NCBI GenBank assembly: GCA_021527695.1
Contig: JAKFAO010000002.1
Location: 186,001 to 250,000 of the forward strand
Length of the DNA: 64,000 nucleotides
Direction of reading: 5' to 3'
DNA from: Naematelia aurantialba
Lineage: Eukaryota > Basidiomycota > Tremellomycetes > Tremellales > Naemateliaceae
Numbering within the stretch: the first letter of the stretch is position 1; each line of letters starts with the position of its first letter. Position numbers and translations under genes: made by a program. Positions 56,811-64,000 of the stretch are shown piece after piece. Under the pieces are notes generated by a model. It was not told the DNA's origin. It ran no database searches and worked only from the letters and a program-made list of their open reading frames with translations.

Positions 56811-57434
56811 TCACTGACAACACCGTTCTGCCTCAGAAATCACGCCACTCGCTCCTCCCTCGTCCAACACCTCATTTCGTTCAACATCCCAGGAAACACG
56901 GTACGCAAGGCCGTCGTCGATGCGGCGGCGACCGCTGGAGCAGAGCTCGTACCTCCGCTCGATGAGTTTATAGCGCATCGCATTATCCAGGGACTTGCGC
57001 AATGCCTTTTTGGCGTGATACAGCGCCGACAGACGGAACAGTCCAAACGGGCCACTGGCGCGTCGCATGGTGTCCCACAGCGTCCTGAAAGCTGCCTCGA
57101 GGTCAGCGGAGCAAGCGTGGCCGCCGCTGCTCGTCGCGTAAGCCAAGGACGTCTCCCAGTCCTCGGCCCACCATGGCGACATCTGTCCGGTGAGGATCGT
57201 CGGATGCGGCTTGTATTTCATGGAATACCTGGCCCAGAGGTGAGTGCCCCCCGCGGCGTCTGGGTTCGAGGTATCGGTGTCGCTTTGGCGATCGAGCCGG
57301 CTCCAGAGGTGGATGGTGAAATAGTTGTGGTCCATTCTACGGTATATCACGGCCGAGTCGGTGAGGTCGGAATCGGCGTCGTAGTGGGAATATCGTGCGC
57401 ACTGCGTCCACAGGGAAGCGCTGGTGGTGTTCAT
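56811..57434 (-). CDS. hypothetical protein, orphan
   Basis: A single ATG-initiated frame of 207 codons. The composition is protein-like (several Trp/Tyr: SLWTQCARY, YFTIHLWSRL, HLWARYSMKY, MSPWWAEDW), with a basic helix-like C-terminal third (ALYHAKKALRKSLDNAMRYKLIERRY). No motif is recognised. Upstream, another frame encodes an acidic Ser/Glu/Asp repeat (ESPENDSPESDSSETDE, 57440-57490) that could be a first exon, but I could not find a phase-correct junction. The start is therefore uncertain. It begins the unrecognised right-hand block. Confidence 0.4.
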   Translation of the reverse strand: MNTTSASLWTQCARYSHYDADSDLTDSAVIYRRMDHNYFTIHLWSRLDRQSDTDTSNPDAAGGTHLWARYSMKYKPHPTILTGQMSPWWAEDWETSLAYATSSGGHACSADLEAAFRTLWDTMRRASGPFGLFRLSALYHAKKALRKSLDNAMRYKLIERRYELCSSGRRRIDDGLAYRVSWDVERNEVLDEGGASGVISEAERCCQ

Positions 57435-58303
57435 CGGTCTCGGAAGAGTCGCTCTCGGGGGAGTCGTTCTCGGGGGACTCGCTCTGTGAGGGGTCGCACT
57501 CTAGTAAAGGCTCTGCCAGGTAGCCGCTCGGAGGCGTAAGCTTGATTACTCAGGTAATCACTCGGAGGCGTAAACTTGATTGAAAGCCTCGAGGTGTTTC
57601 TGCAATACACCGATGACGCCGACAAGCTCATATACTTGGTCGGCCATCGGCCTTCGTGAGAGTTGCTACTGGCGCGCTGAAACCGCCAAGTAACCTTTGT
57701 CTGGAAGAATGGTCGGAGGCCAAGTGGCTATGCTGTTATAGATCTATCTGTTGGCTGCGCAGAGCATGTTCCCCAACAGGTGAGATGAAGAATTGTAGTG
57801 TCGGAACACGGATTGCTTACCTTGGCTGGCGCCCCATATAGAGGCTTCGTCCAGAATCCCCCGAATACTACAGTACTGGTATGTATGTAGGGCTCCAGGA
57901 AGAAAGCTAAAACTTCCAATTGGACACAAGCAGGCGCACGCGGCGTACATTATGTTATTTCTAGTATCTCACCTCGTTGCTGTTCTTCTCGGTTGCGGTC
58001 TTTTGCTGACTTGCTCAGCTCGTCCAGCCAGTAGGGCATAAACGCCTGCGAAGCATTACCGCATCAACATGGTTTGGCATGGTTTGCAAAACACCGCCAG
58101 ATGCCTTCAAATTAGCTCTGCGCTTTGCCACTCGCCAGCTCGCGAGTCAGACACAGTCTGCCTGTCAGCCAAGGCGATGACGGCTAGAAGGCGAAAGCAG
58201 CCTCAATGGAGGACGAGCAAGGACGCGAACGCCATTCCCACAGCTTGTCAATCATGTCGAGTCTTGCCACTTTGATTTTCGCCCGTCGAACCTGTGCACC
58301 ACG
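57435..58303. other. gene-free stretch in the right-hand block
   Basis: An 869-nt gap between divergent orphan genes. Imperfect 15-nt repeats (ctctcgggggagtcg type) lie at 57440-57485. Otherwise nothing is supported. Confidence 0.45.
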
Positions 58304-59136
58304 ATGGAGCCTGCTGAGGGTTCTGGCTGCCCACCAGTGACGGGCACACAGTACGAGCTCTCCCGATACCCAGGCAAATCCGGCAAACCAGGAAAACACA
58401 TCAAGGACGTGATTGGGTTCGCGACGTCCACCGAGACACCTTTGTACCGCTTCTGCTTGACCCGGTGGCGTCGCGACGCCCGCAAGACAAATACGTCGGG
58501 AAGCACGAGCTGGCCGATGGAGTGGGACCCGTACGAGCCGCACAACAGGCTGCCGGGGCAAGGGCACATTTTCGCATTCTCGACCAATCTGCCCGACCGT
58601 TCCACAAACAAGACCGACCATCTCCGCAGCCGCACCGGCCATCCCCTGTGGCAGCTCGAACTGCTCCATTACTTCTTCCTCTCGCCGCCGGCCGAGCTCA
58701 AAGAGATGGTCAAGAGCACCCTCGATCGCTTTCACAAGGGGTGAGGCCAGTGATCCTGCTCTTCTTTCCTCGGAACTGATGCCTACTTCGTCGCAGAAAA
58801 TTGACAGAAGCCGAGTCGCAGTGGCGGGCCGTGGAAATTGCGCAGCTTATAGAATCAAGCCTCCAACCTCGTTGTCCCACAAAATGGCTAGGGTCCCTCG
58901 CCAGTTATGATTTTGCCTGGCGTCATTTCAGAGCCTCTGCTCCCTCGAGTGGCAGCCAAGTTGACACTGACGCTGATAGCGATGCTGAGCAAACTTTCCA
59001 CAGTCCCGCTTGCTCCAGTGACTGTGAGCATGGCTCGGACACATATCTTTCCGCCAGCGAGGGCGAGACCCGCGTCGGCGACGTCAGCAAAGGTGTTACC
59101 AGTGCTGGCGGAGCGAGTCTTTGGTGCGATCTGTAA
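58304..59136 (+). CDS. hypothetical two-exon protein, orphan
   Basis: Exons 58304-58740 and 58797-59136 (258 aa), joined by a standard 56-nt intron with a ctgat branch-like site and cgcag acceptor; phase is kept at Gly-Lys. The first exon is rich in Trp/Pro/Arg (RYPGKSGKPGKHIKDVIGF, PLYRFCLTRWRRDARK, GHIFAFSTNLPDR, HPLWQLELLHYFF). The second begins with a plausible helix (KLTEAESQWRAVEIAQLIESS) and ends in an acidic Ser/Asp tail (TDADSDAEQ, SDTYLSASEGE). There is no signal peptide or transmembrane segment. I do not recognise the family. The clean intron is the main argument that it is a real gene. Confidence 0.55.
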
Positions 59137-59898
59137 CATCTATTTCTCATCGGGTACTAAACCGGAGAAAAGCATATACGACGCTGAAGACCCGTGCTTG
59201 GACGTACAATACCAGCTCTGCAAGGAGGCGAAAAGCCCAGGCGAGTCGCGGAATCACAGGCAGCCAGTGTCTGATGCACTTGTGCGAGCATTGGTTTCAA
59301 GAATGTTTACCTCACACATTTGAGATGCATTATTTGCGAGGGATTCCTGCCTGCAAACTGATTGGGCTCTGGCAGAGAATCTCTTCGGCATTGGAACGCG
59401 TGCTCTTCTCCTGCTGGGGCTCGTGTCGCCAGAAACGCAGCATGTCTATGCCACTGTGCCACTATCGTAGCTGTCAGCAGCGCAACCCCACCCTGACCAC
59501 ACACGGACTGAAAAGATGTTTGCCGGGCTCTGCTGTTGCTTCTGAAGCAACTTCTGAATAAGACAACAAGGGAGCTGACCCTCTTTCCCCCTTGAAGGGG
59601 AGGGCGGTGTTTGGTGGAACAAACCGGCGGGAGAGGTGAGCTGAATAGCCAGCCTGTGTGGCTTAAGGGTATTCATAAGGGGAATACAGTGAAAGGTTCT
59701 CAATACAAGACACAGAGGAAGCGATGCGCCGTGGAGGACTGCTGTTTGAGGAGCGAACACCTGAAGAAAGGTAGTTGTGGCTTAGGGGAGAGGGAACCCC
59801 GCCTTCCGAAATGCAGTATAAAAGATCCGTCTCCGAGACCTCCTCGCTCAACCAAACCTCCTCTCTCATTTGTGCGATCACCACAACACCTCGAGCCA
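59137..59898. other. spacer with a small palindrome and a TATA box
   Basis: A perfect CCCCTT-G-AAGGGG palindrome lies at 59588-59600 and a TATAAAA box at 59817-59823. A non-ATG frame at 59121-59561 contains Cys/His-rich text (HLCEHWFQECLPHTFEMHY) that might be a gene relic, but it cannot be supported. Confidence 0.45.
59817..59823 (+). promoter_or_regulatory. TATA box of the orphan gene at 59899
   Basis: A consensus TATAAAA lies 82 nt before the ATG, followed by a pyrimidine-rich leader (cctcctcgctcaaccaaacc). This is the clearest core promoter in the window. Confidence 0.6.
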
Positions 59899-60819
59899 AT
59901 GTCATCTTACCTCTGGACCGTGGGTGGCAGTCTTGCCCGACTGGCTCTTTCCGCTGTGCCGTCTTCAATCAACCCATGGGGTGGCTCGAACAGGACTTCT
60001 ATCGCAATGCGTGACCAATCTATGACCGACAGTGGTCGCACCGTCAGCGGATGGCGTGAGAGCGACGAGTGAGCAATGAGCAAACACCACTGCTTCCTAC
60101 TGTAGTTGGTAGCTGATGGTTGATCAGAGGTTCACTGTCATCTACCAACATGCGCCACCGCCAAGGGGCCACTGCCACAGGATCCGGAGCCTCGACGATA
60201 CGAGGCTCGCGTGAACGGAGTGACGAGCTGCGACGCAGCTCGTCTCCGCCCTCTCCTGCCAACTCGCAGTACCTGTCCAATCACGGTCGACGCACGGGAC
60301 CTAGTCAACAGAGTTGGATCTCGGAGAGGTACCCCGATAACGACCCCGAGGAGATCGATGCTGCCCTCACGCTTATTCGGACGGTTCAAGCCGAGGTCCC
60401 CGGTTCCGGTCAGCCGGACGAGGCCGAGCTGATCCTCGACGGCATTATGAGGCACCCTTGTCAGAAGCTCCAGAGCGCCAGGCAGGCGCTGACAAGTTTT
60501 CAGTAGTAGGCCAATATACATCAGTTGGACGCGTGACTGACCGATGTTCCTTCTCAGCGACCTCGCAAATCCCTCGGCACGAGACGTCTACACAGCAACG
60601 TCGTTGATACTAGACACCAGCACTGCTTTGGTGAAGGAAATTAAGGAGAGGTCCCAAGTTCTTCGAAATTACCACGCGTCCCAGACTACCCCAGACACGG
60701 ACACCGCAACCCAGACGACCCCTGAGATTGATACCGCAGCGGAGAGAGACGGGACTACGACTGACACGGCAGCGGAGAGTGACGGCACTACGACTGACAG
60801 AACCGGTGACGATGACTGA
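59899..60819 (+). CDS. hypothetical three-exon protein with acidic Thr-rich tail, orphan
   Basis: Exons 59899-60068, 60128-60502 and 60558-60819 (268 aa); all junctions keep phase and both introns have CTGA-type branch sites. The N-terminus is a short amphipathic segment (LWTVGGSLARLALSAVPSSI). A Ser/Arg-rich linker follows (SRERSDELRRSSSPPSP), then a probably folded helical part (DPEEIDAALTLIRTVQAEV, DEAELILDGIMRH, PSARDVYTATSLILDTSTAL), and a repeat-like acidic end (TAAERDGTTTD / TAAESDGTTTD). There is no signal peptide or transmembrane helix. The family is not recognised. A strong TATA box upstream and clean introns support expression. Confidence 0.6.
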
Positions 60820-61719
60820 GTGTCATCAGACGGCTCGACCGCGCCAGTTCCGTTTCTACCGTATCATTTACGAATTTTTCATACAGATTTCGCTTTCATG
60901 CATATTCCTCCCACCTGCCTTTGTCCGCTTGCTATCTTGCTATGATCTACGGATTGTAGGTGTTCGTATCGCATGAGCAAATGGTACAGTCAGACCTCCA
61001 GCTCTTCCTTGACACTTAGGGCTGGGACATTTCCTGTACTCAGGGTTGCCCCATTCCCACTCATACCCCTCTATCCTGTCGAAACTTTTCAGCCAGTCGC
61101 TCCGCTTACGAGCAGCTCTTGGACTTTCCAGCAAGAACCACGGTGAACGGAACTAAACTCGCGAAGCCCACACTCAACGGAGGGAACATGAGTGGACCGT
61201 GTGGCGTCGAAGACGTTTGCCACTCGCTGCTCAAAACTTTTCTACATATCGACAGCGACACGTATCCTGCATAATGACTCCGACCACGTTGTCTCCGGGC
61301 CCATCTAGCGAGATTTCTGAGAACGAGGGTTTCCAATTCACCAACTGGTGTCGTATCGTTTTCCGCCTGATCATAATGATGATTCCCTCTCCACGACCTG
61401 CCCTTTGCACTGTCTCAAGGAGCAGGCCCTGAGCGATGAATGCGAAGGCATGGACGACAATGGCCCTTGCGTAAGAACGGAGTGACCTCGCATACTAAGT
61501 GGAGCACAGCCTTGACACAAGAGGTCCGCACAACCTTCCACACAAAGCAAGAGACAACGCGAAAAATCCGGGCTCTAGGACTTCGCCACCAGGATTACTT
61601 AAGGACAACTCGTCGGCGTTTGTTCTGATTCTTCCCCTCCTTCACACCGTACTCTACCGTCTAACAATCACCTACACTGCGCTAGAAGCGCCATTTAGCA
61701 AGACAGGACTGTGCGCAGC
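60820..61719. other. spacer in the orphan block
   Basis: A 900-nt gap, visibly more AT-rich than the left part of the window. A minus-strand frame near 61000-61110 reads SDWLKSFDRIEGYEWEWGNP and then Cys-containing text, which looks protein-like but has no start or gene context. No supported gene. Confidence 0.4.
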
Positions 61720-62247
61720 ATGACCACACAACAGCGTTCTACAGGCCTCGCGACTCCACACGAGAGTTCTGGATCCTTCTTATCGAGATTCAATTCGCTA
61801 TTGAGCGTCCCCCAAATTCGCCACTCTCGTCGCTCTTCGAGTAACCTCTACCCAATCAAGCGGAAGACGTACAATACTGACGCATACTTCCAAAAGACCA
61901 CTGACCAGGTACGTGTGACCCAACGAAGGCGCGGGTCAGCGTCCTCGCGTGATTGCTTCGACCTCGACTTGACTCGCACGTTCCATGTGAAATACGCCCC
62001 GGATCCAACCAGGAGGACCCGCCAAACGGCCGAATACACGGCCAGCTCCGCCCTGCAGTACACCCCGAAGGACCTGATCCACCACAAGAGCGACGGTACC
62101 GAGACAGTCGGGGCCCTCACACGTGCTCACATACAGAGAATGAGGATAGTCTGCGAGGCGCCCAGCGAGCATTTGGAGCAAAGCATTTCGGAATACCTTG
62201 ACGGGTGGGCCATCTCTCTTGTACAGCACGAAAGTAAAGCTAAATGA
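61720..62247 (+). CDS. hypothetical basic protein, orphan
   Basis: A single ATG frame of 175 aa. The N-terminus is Ser/Thr-rich with a short amphipathic segment (SGSFLSRFNSLLSVPQIRHS), then a basic stretch (RRSSSNLYPIKRKTYNTDAYF). The C-terminal half looks folded (DLDLTRTFHVKYAPDP, THIQRM-like helix, SEHLEQSISEYLDGWAISLV). A GTACGT donor-like site after the codon for Gln (about 61910) raises the possibility of an unrecognised intron. No domain, signal peptide or membrane helix is seen. Layout resembles its neighbours at 59899 and 63254. Confidence 0.45.
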   Translation: MTTQQRSTGLATPHESSGSFLSRFNSLLSVPQIRHSRRSSSNLYPIKRKTYNTDAYFQKTTDQVRVTQRRRGSASSRDCFDLDLTRTFHVKYAPDPTRRTRQTAEYTASSALQYTPKDLIHHKSDGTETVGALTRAHIQRMRIVCEAPSEHLEQSISEYLDGWAISLVQHESKAK

Positions 62248-63253
62248 CCGCAGGGTAGCCACAACGGTCGGCGATGCCAGCGGGGCAAATGGCGCGGTAA
62301 ACCTTCAGCTCCTGGGCGAACGGGTCACCGACGCCTTTGACGCCGAGATGGCAAGGTCGGGTACTAGAACCGGGCGCAGCAAGGTGTCGCCCGATGAGAC
62401 AGAACCTCGTACACGAACCGCGGGAGGGGCACAAAAGTGGCGTCCTATATTGTACTGAGTTGCCGCCAAGGCGTCGTAGAAGCCCCGGGAGAGTCTGCTC
62501 GACGAGGCATCTGGCTGTACTGTACTGCATGTGTGCTGTAGTTGACTTTTCGCCACTCAGTCCCCGTGGTCCCCTATCTTCTGCTTAGGAGTCCCATGTA
62601 ATGCGTTCTCAGAGCCTCCCCGATGCTCGATGCTTTTCGGAGCGGCTACTTGTCTTTCCTTGCACCCGATCCTCTGTGATACGCCGGACAGGGGCTCTCG
62701 AAGTTTCGCGGCTGCTTGTGGCCACACACGCCGGTCGGGGACCATACCTCGTTTGAGCCCTGTCTTCCTAGCACCGAGGTCTTTTGTCATCCAGATCGCA
62801 ACCTGAGACGCACTAATGGATGTGTTCGGTCGCTACTAAACGTGGCGGTACGGCGGGTCCATTCCAGGCTGTTCTCGCAGCGCATGACAAAGGACAGGCG
62901 TGACCTGCGTGGTGTTCTCGCAAATGACGGGTAAGGGAGAGGGGTTACTATAAGGGATGCTGCTGTGATTGGGTGGCACGAGACGTTTCAGCCTGGCGGA
63001 AGCGGTAGATGGGAGACGGAGCCAAGCAGTTCCACGGCACAGTATCACCGGAGCAAGGCTCGTCCCGACGGGGTGGTGTTTGCGGAGACTTGAGCGTCAA
63101 TGGTGGAGCACTTTGAAAGGAGGACAGACTTCCTCTTAAAAGCTGAGACAATTGGCCACGGATCGCCCGACCTCGTTCGTGTGTTCACATCTCGTCTCAT
63201 TCACCCCCAGATCTCCATCACCCAGCAACTTTCTGCCCAGAATTCACTGCCAC
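62248..63253. other. spacer in the orphan block
   Basis: A 1-kb gap without a supported gene. Several short frames overlap on both strands, none with protein-like composition. A cttaaaag element near 63134 may be the core promoter of the next gene. Confidence 0.4.
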
Positions 63254-63742
63254 ATGTCGTCCCAGCACGAAGCAGCCCCTACTTCCAGTGTGAAGGTTGC
63301 GCCAGTACAGTCGCTTTCCGAAGATTCCATCCGAGCGGCGTGGGACGGCACGCCGTTCTCTCGAACTCTGCAAAGCTTTCGTAGCGCTTTCGGCGCTCCT
63401 AGCGCAGCTGGCGAGGCCCAGACGCCGCACGCTCCCCTGTCCGCTCGGTACAAGGTGGACCAGAGCCAGACTGGGGCGGTCGGGTCCCGCAGCTTCATAG
63501 GGTTCGAGGAGAACACGCTGGCCCCTGACGGCGCCTCGTCCAATACCTTCCGGGGCTACCGCCTGAGTGTCGAGAAAACCCTCGTCCGTGCCCAGCCAGC
63601 AGAGTCCGAAGGGCCGACAGTGGCGGCCACAACCACACTCGCCTCTACCTGCGGGTACGTGTCACGGGCTGTGGTACGGGTTACGGCGGTGGTATACCTG
63701 GCGTGGACGAACGGTTTCTATATAGAACGGATGTATACTTGA
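63254..63742 (+). CDS. hypothetical protein, orphan; 3' end uncertain
   Basis: An ATG frame of 162 aa. It starts with Ser/Ala-rich text (MSSQHEAAPTSSVKVAPV), has an amphipathic segment (WDGTPFSRTLQSFRSAFGAP), then a Gly/Ser-containing middle (GSRSFIGFEENTLAPDG, TFRGYRLSVEKTL). A strong GTACGT donor at 63655 suggests an intron ending at the atatag near 63700, after which the frame would stop quickly or continue, depending on the donor. The C-terminal 30 residues of the unspliced frame are therefore doubtful. No family is recognised. Confidence 0.42.
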   Translation: MSSQHEAAPTSSVKVAPVQSLSEDSIRAAWDGTPFSRTLQSFRSAFGAPSAAGEAQTPHAPLSARYKVDQSQTGAVGSRSFIGFEENTLAPDGASSNTFRGYRLSVEKTLVRAQPAESEGPTVAATTTLASTCGYVSRAVVRVTAVVYLAWTNGFYIERMYT

Positions 63743-63839
63743 GATGAGATGCGATACATTCGATGAGGATATCGAGACAGAGTTGATCTGCTATATACGA
63801 GGGACTACGTCACCCTACAGGGACTCATCGAATGGATTA

Positions 63840-63948
63840 CTAAGGGACGGGGCACGTTCGGGGCAATACGGGTTCCCTTAGACGATATATCCTAAAAGGG
63901 GAAGTGCGATGGATTCCATGACACTCTCCCCCCTTTAAAGGACGTCTA
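63840..63948. other. two adjacent strong inverted repeats (hairpins)
   Basis: Hairpin A: an 8-bp perfect stem, 63840-63847 with 63874-63881, around a GGGG-rich loop. Hairpin B: 63879-63948, an imperfect stem of about 27 pairs (TAGACG with CGTCTA, CCT with AGG, AAAGGGG with CCCCTTT, AGTG with CACT, ATGG with CCAT), a bulged atatat and a 2-3-nt loop. They share the TTAG at 63878-63881, so they cannot both be fully paired. They could be a structured RNA, a small inverted-repeat element end or a terminator. Confidence 0.6.
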
Positions 63949-64000
63949 TAGCGCGAAGAACGAGACCGGATTACCGATGAGATTGCCTGCTAAAACGTCG

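Noticed and set aside
59121..59561. Cys/His-containing plus-strand ORF (possible zinc-binding relic)
   Set aside because: No ATG, overlaps the end of the 58304-59136 gene, no recognisable spacing of ligands.

Overview
This window is nuclear DNA from a GC-rich, intron-dense fungus, most likely a basidiomycete yeast of the Tremellomycetes. The evidence is many short GT-AG introns (mostly about 45-130 nt, with CTGAC/CTAAC-like branch sites), signature fungal families (Rom-type RhoGEF, Zn2Cys6 factor, CPL1-like secreted proteins) and one gene about every 2.5 kb on both strands. The lineage is inferred from gene content; no rDNA or mitochondrial marker is present. Gene models below were spliced by hand; almost every junction keeps phase exactly and restores a conserved motif.

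Layout. 1-12 kb: a truncated alpha/beta-hydrolase (-), the APC/C activator CDC20 (+), a DCAF6-like WD40 protein (-) carrying a coding minisatellite, and the CTD kinase CTK1 (-). 12-22 kb: a Rho1 GEF of the Rom2 type (+), a small LYR-family mitochondrial protein (-) and an L-type cargo lectin (+). 22-27 kb: two tandem secreted Cys-rich CPL1-like proteins with different Ser-rich linkers, separated by about 2 kb without a gene. 27-43 kb: an Ara2-like aldo/keto reductase (+), a DUF1295 membrane enzyme (-) with a frame break, an alpha-arrestin (+) with a repeated tail motif and a second frame switch, a DHHC palmitoyltransferase (+), a large disordered FGDF-motif protein (-) and a small membrane protein (+). 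43-57 kb: FGAM synthase ADE6 (-), a SCYL1/Cex1 pseudokinase (+), a Zn2Cys6 transcription factor (-) with a polyglutamine tract and a second alpha/beta-hydrolase (-). 57-64 kb: five unrecognised, mostly same-strand genes, ending in two adjacent strong hairpins; this looks like an accessory region.

The genes are not an operon or an obvious metabolic cluster. Loose themes are secretory traffic and cell surface (lectin, SCYL1/Cex1, arrestin, DHHC enzyme, FGDF protein, CPL1-like proteins, Rom2) and cell cycle/transcription (CDC20, CTK1, DCAF6-like).

The most unusual features are: tandem repeats lodged inside several introns; a 9-bp coding minisatellite; the CPL1-like pair, one member of which stays open when both introns are retained; two GC-AG introns; two apparent frame breaks; and the orphan-gene and hairpin region at the right end.
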